From: Lachnospiraceae bacterium | GTDB taxonomy: Bacteria; Bacillota; Clostridia; Lachnospirales; Lachnospiraceae | Length of the DNA stretch: 60,358 nt | Direction: 5' to 3' | Assembly (NCBI GenBank): GCA_024698485.1 | Contig: JAILRC010000033.1 | Span: 1 to 60,358 of the forward strand | Shown here: positions 8,367 through 18,350 of the stretch, one piece after another | Layout: each line of letters begins with the position of its first letter | Numbering within the stretch: the first letter of the stretch is position 1 | Translations under genes and position numbers: made by a program | Notes under the pieces: model-generated | What the model was told of the DNA's origin: nothing | The model's database searches: none | The model's input: the letters and a program-made list of their open reading frames with translations, nothing else

Positions 8367-9650
8367 ATGGTAAAAGCTATTGTCGGAGCTAACTGGGGCG
8401 ACGAAGGAAAAGGTAAGATCACAGATATGCTTGCCAAGGACGCGGACATCATCATCCGTTTCCAGGGTGGAGCAAATGCAGGACATACCATCGTAAACAA
8501 GTATGGTAAATTTGCACTTCACACTTTGCCTTCAGGCGTTTTCTACGATCACACAACAAGCATTATCGGAAACGGTGTTGCATTGAACGTTCCCAAACTG
8601 TTTGAGGAAGTTAAGAGCATTACCGATAAGGGAGTTCCCATGCCGAAGCTTCTTGTTTCCGACAGGGCACAGATGGTAATGCCTTACCACATTGATTTTG
8701 ATAAATTTGAAGAGGAGAGACTGGGCAAGAATTCATTCGGTTCCACTAAGTCCGGTATCGCTCCTTTCTATTCGGATAAGTATTCAAAGATCGGTTTCCA
8801 GGTTTCCGAGCTTTACGGAGACACTGAGAGCCTCAAGGCAAAGATCGCAAGAGTGGCAGAGATCAAGAACGCTATGCTTGTAAACCTCTATCACAAGCCT
8901 GCTCTTGACGAGAATGAACTCTTCAATACTCTCATGGAGTACAAGAAGATGCTGGATCCTTTTGTATGCGACACCAGTGCTTTCCTCTGGAAGGCTATCA
9001 AGGAAGGCAAGACCATCCTTCTGGAGGGTCAGCTGGGCTCCCTCAAGGATCCCGACCACGGCATCTATCCCATGGTCACATCTTCCTCCACACTTGCTGC
9101 ATACGGTGCCATCGGCGCAGGACTTCCGCCTTACGAGATCAAACAGATTGTCACTGTCTGCAAGGCATATTCTTCCGCAGTCGGCGCAGGTGCATTTGTT
9201 TCCGAGATCTTCGGAGATGAGGCTGATGAACTGAGAAGAAGAGGCGGAGACGGCGGTGAGTACGGTGCTACCACCGGAAGACCCAGAAGAATGGGCTGGT
9301 TCGACTGCGTTGCCAGCAAGTACGGCTGCCGCATTCAGGGAACAACGGATGTTGCCTTCACGGTACTTGATGTACTTGGTTACCTCGATGAGATTCCCGT
9401 ATGCGTTGGATATGACATCGACGGCGAAGTTACAACAGACTTCCCTACCACAGTAATGCTTGAGAAGGCTAAGCCCGTTCTCAAGAAGCTTCCCGGCTGG
9501 AAGTGCGACATCAGAGGCATCAAGAAGTACGAAGATCTTCCCGAGAACTGCCGTAAGTACATCGAGTTCATCGAAGAGCAGATTGGCTTCCCTATCACCA
9601 TGATCAGCAACGGACCCGGAAGAGACGACATCATTTACAGAAATAAATAA
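8367..9650 (+). CDS. purA: Adenylosuccinate synthetase (divergent form)
   Basis: It makes adenylosuccinate from IMP, GTP and aspartate, the first committed step to AMP. The start is the ATG at 8367 after AAAAGGAGAT; the frame is open 14 codons further upstream but without a binding site. The 427 aa carry the GTP and magnesium loop GANWGDEGKGK at 5-15, GGANAGHT near 36, NGPGRDD and the ATTGRPRRMGWFD loop. Two usually conserved segments are altered: EGAQG reads EGQLG, and TTRVGxGPFPTE reads SSAVGAGAFVSE. Catalytic residues at the N-terminus are intact, so it is probably active but belongs to a less common subgroup. It is probably its own transcription unit, ended by the hairpin at 9674-9713. 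Confidence 0.93.
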   Translation: MVKAIVGANWGDEGKGKITDMLAKDADIIIRFQGGANAGHTIVNKYGKFALHTLPSGVFYDHTTSIIGNGVALNVPKLFEEVKSITDKGVPMPKLLVSDRAQMVMPYHIDFDKFEEERLGKNSFGSTKSGIAPFYSDKYSKIGFQVSELYGDTESLKAKIARVAEIKNAMLVNLYHKPALDENELFNTLMEYKKMLDPFVCDTSAFLWKAIKEGKTILLEGQLGSLKDPDHGIYPMVTSSSTLAAYGAIGAGLPPYEIKQIVTVCKAYSSAVGAGAFVSEIFGDEADELRRRGGDGGEYGATTGRPRRMGWFDCVASKYGCRIQGTTDVAFTVLDVLGYLDEIPVCVGYDIDGEVTTDFPTTVMLEKAKPVLKKLPGWKCDIRGIKKYEDLPENCRKYIEFIEEQIGFPITMISNGPGRDDIIYRNK

Positions 9651-9673
9651 GACCTTAGGAAATATGAAACATT

Positions 9674-9713
9674 AAGAGCCCAAAGGGTGCATGACACTCT
9701 TTGGGCTCTTTCT
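9674..9713 (+). terminator. Rho-independent terminator of purA
   Basis: AAGAGCCCAAAG (9674-9685) pairs perfectly with CTTTGGGCTCTT (9699-9710), 24 bp after the purA stop, followed by TCT. The 12-bp stem is nearly symmetrical, so it may also act weakly on the other strand. Confidence 0.85.
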
Positions 9714-9731
9714 ATGACACCGGTGAGAACG

Positions 9732-9756
9732 AAAAACACGCGAGCCAAAGCCCGCG
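9732..9756 (-). terminator. Rho-independent terminator of gdhA
   Basis: Read on the minus strand, CGCGGGC (complement of 9750-9756) pairs with GCTCGCG (complement of 9739-9745), with one G-U pair, followed by TGTTTTT. It lies about 50 bp beyond the gdhA stop. Confidence 0.75.
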
Positions 9757-9804
9757 CGCCTTTCTGAACAGCTATCGAAATTTAAGTCAATAAACGTTTT
9801 GAAA

Positions 9805-11229
<1,425 letters not shown>

Positions 11230-11234
11230 TCAGC

Positions 11235-11262
11235 ATTTTACACCTTTTTTTGTTATTGTCAA
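11235..11262 (-). promoter_or_regulatory. Sigma-A promoter of gdhA
   Basis: On the minus strand, TTGACA (complement of 11257-11262), a 16-bp spacer and TAAAAT (complement of 11235-11240) lie about 85 bp upstream of the gdhA ATG. The -35 hexamer is perfect, which fits a highly expressed gene. Confidence 0.8.
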
Positions 11263-11342
11263 GTGGTAAAGTGAAAGATTGTTTATTAATATTACTTTTT
11301 TTGGTTATAAGAAGCGAACATTTTCCGAAAAGACTTCGGAAA

Positions 11343-12257
11343 TCACTTTGCGAAAGTCCCGAGGATTATTCCGCTTACGATCACCAACGCGCAGAACAGC
11401 CTGTATCCCACATGCTTTTCCTTGAACACAAATTTTCCCGCCAGGATGGTGACTATTGTTCCTGTCTGTTTGATGAGAGTCATCACCGTTACGCGGCTCG
11501 AGGGATCGGCATTGGCTATAAAAAGAGCTTTGTCCGCAGCCACGAAGAGTACGGCCAGAAGCCATATCCAGCCGTTTTTGAAAACGGAAAACCTGATCTT
11601 GGTGCAGGTTACGAGAACATATATGACATAATAAAGGGTCAGGAAGAGCATATACCAAAACTGCAGCTGGCTGCTGTTCATATCCCTCATGAGGATCTTG
11701 TCCATGGTTCCCGACACAGCGTTCAATATGCATGAGGTGAAAGCAAGAAGAACGTAGATCCAGGTCTTGGAGTTTACATCATGGGTGTTTTCACGGACTT
11801 TCTCCATGGCTGTTCCCGACTCCAGCATTTCCTTCATCTCGGCCCTTTTTATGAAACTCGGCTTGAATTTAAGAAGTACAAGTCCCAAAAGAACGATAAG
11901 AAGCCCCGTGATGTGCAAAAGGCTCATGGTCTCTCCCAGGATCAGGACTCCGAGAGATGTGGCAAACAGCACTCTTGACAGGTCAAGAACACCGTACATA
12001 CTGATGGGGAGTTTATCTATTGCCTTAAAACTGCAGATCCAGGCTATGAATATGCAAAAGGATTTGAGGGCGATCCATAGATACTGTGCAGTCACCAGCC
12101 CGCCCGCATCCTTCACCTGAGGTATGCATATAATGAATGAAAGCAGGGTGTAGACCACCAGCACCTCTATCACCGAGTTCTTTTCAAGAGCTTTCTTTTT
12201 AATTGCCTCCCTGGCGCCTTTCACCACGCCGTAAAACAAAACAAGGAGCATCCACAT
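11343..12257 (-). CDS. EamA/DMT-family membrane transporter
   Basis: It is a cytoplasmic-membrane protein of the drug/metabolite transporter superfamily, with ten predicted hydrophobic segments in two repeated five-segment halves. The first EamA unit ends with the typical DLSRVLFATSLGVLILGE and ITGLLIVLLGLVLL run. The substrate cannot be inferred. The preferred start is complement 12257 (MWMLLVLF), preceded by AAAGGG at a somewhat long distance; the frame is open 17 codons further. That gives 304 aa, the family size. A charged loop of about 35 residues separates the halves. It lies head-to-tail upstream of gdhA, which has its own promoter. Confidence 0.85.
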   Translation of the reverse strand: MWMLLVLFYGVVKGAREAIKKKALEKNSVIEVLVVYTLLSFIICIPQVKDAGGLVTAQYLWIALKSFCIFIAWICSFKAIDKLPISMYGVLDLSRVLFATSLGVLILGETMSLLHITGLLIVLLGLVLLKFKPSFIKRAEMKEMLESGTAMEKVRENTHDVNSKTWIYVLLAFTSCILNAVSGTMDKILMRDMNSSQLQFWYMLFLTLYYVIYVLVTCTKIRFSVFKNGWIWLLAVLFVAADKALFIANADPSSRVTVMTLIKQTGTIVTILAGKFVFKEKHVGYRLFCALVIVSGIILGTFAK

Positions 12258-12326
12258 GATAATTTCCCTTTCATGAAACAAAACCAAAACGTTGTTAGAA
12301 TACCACAAAATTGAAAAAAAGCAAGG

Positions 12327-12356
12327 TGGACCCCGGAAAGGGGTTAGGGGACCATT
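12327..12356. repeat. Second copy of the GGACC / GGGGTTAG hairpin repeat
   Basis: The stretch starts TGGACCCCGG and ends GGGGTTAGGGGACCATTT, closely resembling 1237-1268. It sits between divergent genes (EamA gene leftward, ABC-F gene rightward), where no terminator is needed. One arm base differs so the outer stem has a mismatch, and the GC-rich core is kept. Confidence 0.6.
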
Positions 12357-12447
12357 TTAGCAAAATGTGCGGAAAAAGCATCGGGATCGGAAGTTTTCAT
12401 GGATATCGATGCATTTTTAAAACAGAAGCGAGGGCGTAAAATAATCT

Positions 12448-12476
12448 TTGTGTAAGGGTGTAAATAATGGTATAAT
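12448..12476 (+). promoter_or_regulatory. Sigma-A promoter of the ABC-F gene
   Basis: TTGTGT (12448-12453), a 17-bp spacer and a perfect TATAAT (12471-12476) lie 73 bp upstream of the start codon. The 292-base stretch 12258-12549 also holds the small repeat at 12327 and otherwise no recognisable feature. Confidence 0.75.
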
Positions 12477-12549
12477 CCCAAACACAAAGCAACTTGCTCT
12501 GAGCCGAGGAATTCTCGCGCCTCACCAAGTTTATTTACGGAGAAAGCAC

Positions 12550-14376
12550 ATGAATCTTCTTACAGCTGAACATCTATCACATTCATATACATCAAAAAAA
12601 CTTCTGGACGACACATCCTTTAGTCTCAATGAGAACGAAAAGGTGGGAATCATAGGAGTGAACGGAACGGGAAAGTCAACGTTACTCAAGATCCTTGCGG
12701 GGCTTCTGACTCCGGACATTGGAACCGTTACAAAAGGAAACGGTCTGAAAATCGGGTTCCTGCCCCAGACTCCCTCGTTCAAAGACGGTGAGAACGTGCT
12801 TGAGGCTGCCATGAGCAAGTGCCCTGTCGAGGATCGGACGAGACTGGAACCCGAAGCCAAAAAGATGCTGAATAAACTTGCTATTCCCGACCTTACCCAA
12901 AGCATATCGGAACTCTCCGGAGGGCAGAGAAAGAGAGTGGCGTTGGTCCGCACCTTCCTGTCGGAAGCGGATGTTCTGATATTGGACGAGCCCACCAACC
13001 ATCTGGACAGTTCCATGGCGGAGTGGCTGGAGCATTATCTTAACGACTTTAAGGGCGCTGTCATCATGATCACCCACGACCGCTACTTCCTGGACAGCGT
13101 TGCAAATCGCATCGTGGAACTGGATCATGGAAAGCTTTACAGCTATGACGACAACTATCTGGGTTATCTGGCTCTCAAAGAGCAGAGGAAAGCTTATGAA
13201 AATGCAGCGGAGAGAAAACGGCAGTCCATTCTCCGGACAGAGATACAATGGATGATGCGAGGGGCCAGAGCCCGTTCTACGAAGCAGAAAGCACATATTG
13301 AAAGATATGAGAACCTTAAAAATGTGGAACCTCCGAAAAGGGACATTGAAGCGGGGTTCGATGAACTGAACTCTCAAATGGGAAAAACAGTATCCTCCCG
13401 CCTCGGTAACACCACCATCGAACTTGAACATATTTCAAAAGCCTACGGCGACAGAGTGCTTATTAAGGATTTTTCCTATATTTTTCTGAGGAATGACCGC
13501 ATAGGCATCATCGGCTCCAACGGCTGCGGAAAGTCAACTCTTCTTAAGATTATCAATGGGACGGTGGCTCCCGACAGCGGAAACGTAAAGATCGGACAGA
13601 CTGTGAGCATAGGCTTCTTTTCTCAGGAAAACGAGAGCCTTGACGAAAATATGAGAGTTATAGATTATGTCAGGGAAGGAGCGGAGGTCATTCGTACCAC
13701 CGAGGGAAATCTCACCGCATCCCAGATGCTTGAAAGATTTTTGTTCCCGCCGGATATGCACTATGCACTGATCTCAAGGCTTTCGGGAGGAGAGAAGAGA
13801 AGACTTTGTTTGCTCCGGATCCTGATGACCGCCACAAATGTTCTTTTCCTTGACGAGCCCACCAACGACCTGGACATAGAGACCCTCACCATTCTTGAGG
13901 ATTTCCTGGACCATTACACGGGCATAGTGGTGGCCGTTTCACACGACCGCTATTTCCTTGATCGTATAGCGACACGCATATTTGCCTTCGAAGAGGGAGG
14001 CATCATCAGACAGTACGAAGGCGGTTACACGGATTTTCTGGAAAAGTCCGGCGGACTTGCAAGTTCCGTAAACGATAAAAAATCCAATGTGAAGAACACA
14101 GCTTCCGAGTCCGTGAACACATGGAAAGAAGCTCCGAAAAAGGCGAAATTCTCCTACAAGGAACAGCGGGAATATGAGACTATAGAAAGTGAGATAGAAG
14201 CGCTGGAAAAGAAGATCGAAGAAGTGAGCCTCGAAGCGGAGAAGAACACCAGCGATTACAGCAAACTCATGGAACTGAATTCCGAAAAGGAAAGACTGGA
14301 AGAGGAACTCCTAAGTAAGATGGAACGCTGGGAGTACCTTGAAGATCTTGCAAAAAGAATAAAGAACGGTGAATAA
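12550..14376 (+). CDS. ABC-F family ATPase with Uup-like C-terminal coiled coil
   Basis: It is a soluble ATPase with two ABC domains and no membrane segment, of the ABC-F group that acts on ribosomes. The start at 12550 follows ACGGAG; the reading frame upstream lacks one. Domain 1 has Walker A GVNGTGKST near residue 39, signature LSGGQRKR and DEPTNHLD. Domain 2 has GSNGCGKST near 330, LSGGEKRR and DEPTNDLD. The linker between them is Arg/Lys-rich. The C-terminal about 75 residues are a charged coiled coil, as in Uup/YdiF-type proteins. This favours a housekeeping translation-factor role over a dedicated antibiotic-resistance one. A terminator follows at 14381. Confidence 0.92.
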   Translation: MNLLTAEHLSHSYTSKKLLDDTSFSLNENEKVGIIGVNGTGKSTLLKILAGLLTPDIGTVTKGNGLKIGFLPQTPSFKDGENVLEAAMSKCPVEDRTRLEPEAKKMLNKLAIPDLTQSISELSGGQRKRVALVRTFLSEADVLILDEPTNHLDSSMAEWLEHYLNDFKGAVIMITHDRYFLDSVANRIVELDHGKLYSYDDNYLGYLALKEQRKAYENAAERKRQSILRTEIQWMMRGARARSTKQKAHIERYENLKNVEPPKRDIEAGFDELNSQMGKTVSSRLGNTTIELEHISKAYGDRVLIKDFSYIFLRNDRIGIIGSNGCGKSTLLKIINGTVAPDSGNVKIGQTVSIGFFSQENESLDENMRVIDYVREGAEVIRTTEGNLTASQMLERFLFPPDMHYALISRLSGGEKRRLCLLRILMTATNVLFLDEPTNDLDIETLTILEDFLDHYTGIVVAVSHDRYFLDRIATRIFAFEEGGIIRQYEGGYTDFLEKSGGLASSVNDKKSNVKNTASESVNTWKEAPKKAKFSYKEQREYETIESEIEALEKKIEEVSLEAEKNTSDYSKLMELNSEKERLEEELLSKMERWEYLEDLAKRIKNGE

Positions 14377-14380
14377 AACA

Positions 14381-14417
14381 ATCCCGGGAGGGCATGACCC
14401 TTCCGGGATATATTTTT
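14381..14417 (+). terminator. Terminator between convergent genes
   Basis: ATCCCGG (14381-14387) pairs with CCGGGAT (14403-14409), with further pairing inside (AGGG with CCCT), and is followed by ATATTTTTAA. It ends the ABC-F gene and lies at the 3' end of the convergent mutarotase-like gene. Confidence 0.8.
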
Positions 14418-15276
14418 AATGAATCTCAATTGTGTAACTTTTTTCCATTTTTTCTCCGGGTTCACAGGCAAGAGAAAGAGGTTTTTCGGAAAAATCACCC
14501 TTGAAACCTGCCATGTCCGGAATGCCGTACCAGGGCTCGATGCAGATGAAGGGAGCATCTTTTCCCGGAGGAGACCAGATGCCCAGGGCGGGAGTCTCGA
14601 AACGAACGGTTACGAGGCGCTTTCCGTTGCCGTCCAGAAGTTCTGCCTGATCCACCTGACGGTTGTCCATGACATAGGCGTCGTTGTCGAAGGTGTTGTG
14701 CTTGTAATCAAGCTTTCCGTCGTCGAGGTCCACAGTGTATTTCTTCCCTGAAAGGGTACCGTTCTCATATGCCAGGTTCTCGAAGGAATCAAGGCGTCTG
14801 CCGTCCTTAAAGAGGCGTACTGCGGCGTTACATGGCTCGCAGCAGAAGGCTGGGTGAGCGCCGATGGAGAAATACATGGTCTCGGCTCCGATGTTTATGA
14901 TGCGCCATGACACCGTCAGCCGGCTGTTTCTGAGGACATATTCGATCCGAAGCTCAAAATCGAAGGGATAAAGAGGCTTGGTCTCTTCGGAAGAGCGGAG
15001 ATAGAAGATGCAGCTGCTCTCGGTCTTTTCAAGAAGCTTGAAGTCCGTGTCCCTTGCAAAACCGTGCTGGGACATGGAGTATTCTTTGCCGCCGATCATG
15101 ATCTTCTTCTCGTTCAGCGCTCCCACGATGGGGAAGAGCACAGGTGAAGAACGGGCCCAGAATTCGGGATCGGCCTGGAAGACGTACTCGTTTTCTTCCT
15201 TCTTGAAGCTCTTGAGTTCAGCTCCGTGGTAGCTGATCATGCATGAGTACTTGCCGCTTTTGATCTTTACATTCAT
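14416..15276 (-). CDS. Aldose 1-epimerase family protein (LacX-like mutarotase)
   Basis: It is a galactose-mutarotase-fold protein that probably interconverts alpha and beta anomers of a sugar or sugar phosphate. The start is complement 15276 (MNVKIKSG) after AGAAAGGAAC; the upstream extension is unsupported. The 286 aa show the family blocks HGAELKSF, WARSSPVLFPIVGAL near residue 45, SMSQHGFARDTDF with the conserved His, IGAHPAFCCE, and CIEPWYGIPD near the C-terminus. Substrate is unknown. The gene lies 76 bp downstream of map on the same strand and is probably co-transcribed with it. Confidence 0.88.
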   Translation of the reverse strand: MNVKIKSGKYSCMISYHGAELKSFKKEENEYVFQADPEFWARSSPVLFPIVGALNEKKIMIGGKEYSMSQHGFARDTDFKLLEKTESSCIFYLRSSEETKPLYPFDFELRIEYVLRNSRLTVSWRIINIGAETMYFSIGAHPAFCCEPCNAAVRLFKDGRRLDSFENLAYENGTLSGKKYTVDLDDGKLDYKHNTFDNDAYVMDNRQVDQAELLDGNGKRLVTVRFETPALGIWSPPGKDAPFICIEPWYGIPDMAGFKGDFSEKPLSLACEPGEKMEKSYTIEIH

Positions 15277-15352
15277 ATAGTTCCTTTCTACCCCCGTTTC
15301 GGATGATGATGCAGTCATCAAGTTTCCCAAAATCTCTGAGAGTGTAAAAACT

Positions 15353-16228
15353 TTACCATGAAATGATCTCAGCACCATCCTCGGTCACAAGGACCTGGAT
15401 CTCCCATTGTGCTGAAGGAAGGCCGTCATCCGTGTACACTTCCCAATCATTTTCGTCCGTAATATAAATACCTTCTTCTCCCATGTTCACCATGGGCTCG
15501 ATAGTAAACATGAGTCCCGGAGCAAGGAGCATATCCGTTCCCCGCTTTGTGTGGTAACCCACCCAGGGATCCTCATGAAATTCGTTTCCTACGCCGTGAC
15601 CGCCGATCTCACGCACGATGGTGAAACCGTTGGCATATGCATGGTCGTGCACCGCCTGTCCCATATCCCCCAGGAACCCCCAGGGCTTAACGGCTTTGAA
15701 GCCCAGCTCGACGCATTCTTTGGTGACCTGCACCAGGCGTTTTACTTCCGGATCCACATCGCCTATGCAGAACATACGGGAAGAGTCGGAGTAGGCTCCG
15801 TTAAGGATGGTGGAGCAGTCCACGTTCACTATGTCTCCGCTCTTTAAGATGACCTTGTCGGAAGGAAATCCGTGGCAAACCTGGTCGTTCACGGAGGTGC
15901 ATACGCTGTAAGGAAAACCTTCGTAGTTTAAAGGGGCGGGGATGCCGCCCATCTTTGTGGTCATATCATATACGATCCTGTCGATCTCGGCGGTGGTCAT
16001 TCCCTCTTTTATCACATCCTGAATGTAGTCCAGCACCGCAACATTGATCTTGGCGCTTTCTTTTATCCTTTTTATCTGCTCCGGAGTCTTTATGAGATTC
16101 CTTCCCGGAACCTTGTGATGCAGCAACCTGTGTTTCTTGAGCTCCTGATCGAAGGCTTTGTGGCAGTCGCAGTACATTTTGTTGCTGCCGCACCAGCAGG
16201 GAGCATCATCTTTGAATTTTAATGACAT
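15353..16228 (-). CDS. map: Methionine aminopeptidase with N-terminal SEC-C zinc motif
   Basis: It removes the initiator methionine from new proteins. The first about 25 residues hold a SEC-C motif (PCWCG with CDCH about eight residues later), a small zinc-binding module also found in SecA, likely for ribosome or partner contact. A linker of about 25 residues leads into the type I catalytic domain. Metal ligands are recognisable in NVDCSTILNGAYSDSSR, GHGVGNEFHEDP (His), FTIEPMVN (Glu) and WEIQVLVTEDG (Glu near the end). The length of 291 aa equals a 250-aa core plus the SEC-C extension, a layout typical of Clostridia. Confidence 0.94.
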   Translation of the reverse strand: MSLKFKDDAPCWCGSNKMYCDCHKAFDQELKKHRLLHHKVPGRNLIKTPEQIKRIKESAKINVAVLDYIQDVIKEGMTTAEIDRIVYDMTTKMGGIPAPLNYEGFPYSVCTSVNDQVCHGFPSDKVILKSGDIVNVDCSTILNGAYSDSSRMFCIGDVDPEVKRLVQVTKECVELGFKAVKPWGFLGDMGQAVHDHAYANGFTIVREIGGHGVGNEFHEDPWVGYHTKRGTDMLLAPGLMFTIEPMVNMGEEGIYITDENDWEVYTDDGLPSAQWEIQVLVTEDGAEIISW

Positions 16229-16267
16229 GTAAACTCTCTTTCTTATTAAAAAACTGACCTATTCTTT

Positions 16268-16296
16268 ACTTTACAACCATATCAGGCTTTTTGCAA
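16268..16296 (-). promoter_or_regulatory. Probable promoter of map
   Basis: On the minus strand, TTGCAA (complement of 16291-16296), a 17-bp spacer and TAAAGT (complement of 16268-16273) lie about 40 bp before the map start. The -35 box adjoins the iolG terminator. Confidence 0.55.
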
Positions 16297-16325
16297 GAAA
16301 AAAGTGAGCCCCGAAGGACTCACTT
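16297..16325 (-). terminator. Rho-independent terminator of iolG
   Basis: On the minus strand, GTGAGTCC, a TTCG tetraloop and GGGCTCAC are followed by a run of T. It is located 11 bp after the iolG stop and separates it from map. Confidence 0.85.
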
Positions 16326-16335
16326 AATAATGTCT

Positions 16336-17349
16336 TTAGAATTCAATCTCTGTCAGTTTAACCGGTCTGCCTTCCTCCAGCGACTTCTTTGCTGCCTTTG
16401 CGATGAGAACTGGCTGAAGACCGTCATTGATGTCAACGGGAACTTCGCCATTGCCTTCGCAGGCTGCGCAGAACATGGAAACTTCCTTCGAGAAGGATGC
16501 CATGTAGCGCTCCAGGAAGAAGTAGAGAGGTTTCTCGCCGGTAACACCTGTCTCTGTGCTGATTACAGCGGTTGAAGGTGCATCGTTTGTAACGGCTACC
16601 TGACCCTTGGAACCGAAAACTTCAGCTCTCTGGTCATATCCGTATGCAGCCTTACGTGAGTTGTCGATGACCGCAAGGGCGCCGTTCTTGAGCTTCATGG
16701 TGATGATGGCGGTGTCGATGTCTCCGCGTTCCGCAATGGCGGGATTTACGAGACATGCGCCGTTGGCATATATCTCTTCCACATCACTTCCGGAGAGATA
16801 GCGCACCATGTCGAAATCATGAATGGTCATATCCAGGAAGATACCGCCGGAAACCTTTACGTAATCCAGTGAAGGAGCGTCGGGATCGCGGGATGTGATC
16901 TTCACTACATGAACATCTCCGATCTTGCCGGCTTTTACGGCTTCACGAACAGCTTCGAAGTTATGATCAAAACGACGGTTGAAACCAACCTGGAATTTGA
17001 GACCCGTACCCTTCAGCGCTTCCATAACTTCTTTGATCTTTGCCAGATCCTGAGAGATGGGCTTTTCACAGAAGACATGTTTCTTTGCCTTGATGGCTTC
17101 AATGGCGATGTCTGCGTGAGTGTTTGTGGACGAACAGATAAGAACCGCATCTATCTCGGGATTGTTCAGGATGTCGTGATAATCCTTGGACACGTTCCTG
17201 ATGCCCAGGCCTCTTGCCCATGCTGCTGTTTCGTCACTCATAAAAGGATCGGCGATGGAAAGGACTTCGGCGTTCTTGATGTTAAAGGTAATGCTCTCCG
17301 CATGTACCTTGCCGATCCTTCCTGCCCCGATGATACCCAATCTGATCAT
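16336..17349 (-). CDS. iolG: Inositol 2-dehydrogenase (Gfo/Idh/MocA family)
   Basis: It oxidises myo-inositol to 2-keto-myo-inositol with NAD, the first catabolic step. The start is complement 17349 (MIRLGIIGAGRIG) after GGAGGAAATTTAT. The 337 aa contain the Rossmann motif GIIGAGRIGKVH at 5-16, the catalytic EKP near residue 95 (FCEKPIS), and the substrate-site segment GGIFLDMTIHDFDM with the conserved Asp and His near 170-180. It is divergent from a DeoR-type regulator and separated from the other iol genes by it. The symmetrical promoter region between suggests joint control. Related Gfo/Idh enzymes act on other cyclitols, but the iol neighbourhood makes IolG the best assignment. Confidence 0.92.
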   Translation of the reverse strand: MIRLGIIGAGRIGKVHAESITFNIKNAEVLSIADPFMSDETAAWARGLGIRNVSKDYHDILNNPEIDAVLICSSTNTHADIAIEAIKAKKHVFCEKPISQDLAKIKEVMEALKGTGLKFQVGFNRRFDHNFEAVREAVKAGKIGDVHVVKITSRDPDAPSLDYVKVSGGIFLDMTIHDFDMVRYLSGSDVEEIYANGACLVNPAIAERGDIDTAIITMKLKNGALAVIDNSRKAAYGYDQRAEVFGSKGQVAVTNDAPSTAVISTETGVTGEKPLYFFLERYMASFSKEVSMFCAACEGNGEVPVDINDGLQPVLIAKAAKKSLEEGRPVKLTEIEF

Positions 17350-17420
17350 ATAAATTTCCTCCATATAATATGTTTAAGTTTTACACTACATAGTTAGTAT
17401 GTTTTTGTTAACTTATTGGC

Positions 17421-17510
17421 ATTATATCACCGAAGTTTGTCTAATTCAACAATAAAATATACAAAAAGTCACCTTCTTTTGTTGAATTTTGTGAGATTAT
17501 GATGTATTAT
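17421..17510. promoter_or_regulatory. Mirror-image divergent promoters with an inverted repeat over both -35 boxes
   Basis: Leftward (iolG): TTGAAT (complement of 17444-17449), 17-bp spacer, perfect TATAAT (complement of 17421-17426). Rightward (regulator): TTGAAT (17482-17487), 17-bp spacer, TATTAT (17505-17510). Each -35 lies inside one arm of a 10-bp inverted repeat: AATTCAACAA at 17443-17452 and TTGTTGAATT at 17479-17488. A protein bound to the arms would block both promoters at once. The adjacent DeoR-type regulator is the obvious candidate. Confidence 0.75.
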
Positions 17511-17550
17511 ATCTCAGTATGAACTTTGCTTTTGACAGGGAGGAACTAAA

Positions 17551-18324
17551 ATGGCTATGAAAAGCTATCGTATAAGCAGAATGGAACAGTACATCATCGA
17601 TAAGGAACATGTTTCCATGGATGAATTGTGTCGTGAATTCGATATTTCCATCAATACCTGCAGAATGGATGTTGCGGAACTCTGCAGCAAAGGGACGGTT
17701 AAAAAGGTTTACGGCGGAGTTTCAAGCGTGAAGGAAAATTCACTGATCCCCTTTGAACAGCGCAAAATGACCAATTCCAACATTAAGAAGGAGATATGCA
17801 GGGAGGCTGCGGAAATGGTTGAGGACGGCGATATCATCTTCATCGATTCCGGTTCCACCACCATGTATCTTCCGGATTTTCTGGGCGACAAGAAGAACGT
17901 CACCATCATCACGCACAATCTCAATGCCATCGTCAGAGGCATCCAGCTCCCGGACACGCAGATCTTCTGCCTTCCCGGCACTCTTGACAGAAGGACCAAT
18001 TCCTTTGTCACCGCGGATACAGCCAAGACTTTGTCGCGCTTTAATATAAAGAAGGCTTTCATCGCTTCCGCGGGCATATCCGAAAACGGCGACGTTTCCA
18101 ACTCATCACCCCTGGAGTTTGAAGTTAAGAAAGCTGCAATGGCACATGCTTCGAAGAAGTATCTTGTGGTGGATTCTTCCAAGTTCGGGAAGAGTTCGCT
18201 GCTGAATTTCACAACTCTTGCGGAGATGGACGGCATATTCACCGATGACGCCATAGACAGAAAAACAGTCCTCTACTGCGAGCAGAATAAAGTACATCTT
18301 TACACTGCCTGCAGAGGAAAATAG
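17551..18324 (+). CDS. DeoR/GlpR-family transcriptional regulator, probable inositol repressor (IolR-like)
   Basis: It is a cytoplasmic DNA-binding regulator that responds to a sugar-phosphate effector. The N-terminal about 60 residues form a DeoR winged helix (VSMDELCREFDISINTCRMDVAELCSKGTVKKVYGG). Residues about 75-235 are the DeoRC effector domain, with the characteristic DIIFIDSGSTTMYLP and the KAFIASAGIS segment. At 257 aa the length is normal. The start at 17551 follows AGGGAGGAAC. It lies between iolG and iolJ, and the inverted repeat over its own promoter implies autoregulation. In Bacillus IolR the inducer is 2-deoxy-5-keto-gluconate-6-phosphate; the same inducer here is inference. 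Confidence 0.88.
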   Translation: MAMKSYRISRMEQYIIDKEHVSMDELCREFDISINTCRMDVAELCSKGTVKKVYGGVSSVKENSLIPFEQRKMTNSNIKKEICREAAEMVEDGDIIFIDSGSTTMYLPDFLGDKKNVTIITHNLNAIVRGIQLPDTQIFCLPGTLDRRTNSFVTADTAKTLSRFNIKKAFIASAGISENGDVSNSSPLEFEVKKAAMAHASKKYLVVDSSKFGKSSLLNFTTLAEMDGIFTDDAIDRKTVLYCEQNKVHLYTACRGK

Positions 18325-18350
18325 TTACCAATTTTTAAAAAAAGCTGACA

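Noticed and set aside
17365-17550. Bacillus-type IolR operator
   Set aside because: The direct-repeat consensus known for Bacillus could not be matched; only the inverted repeat described above is supported.
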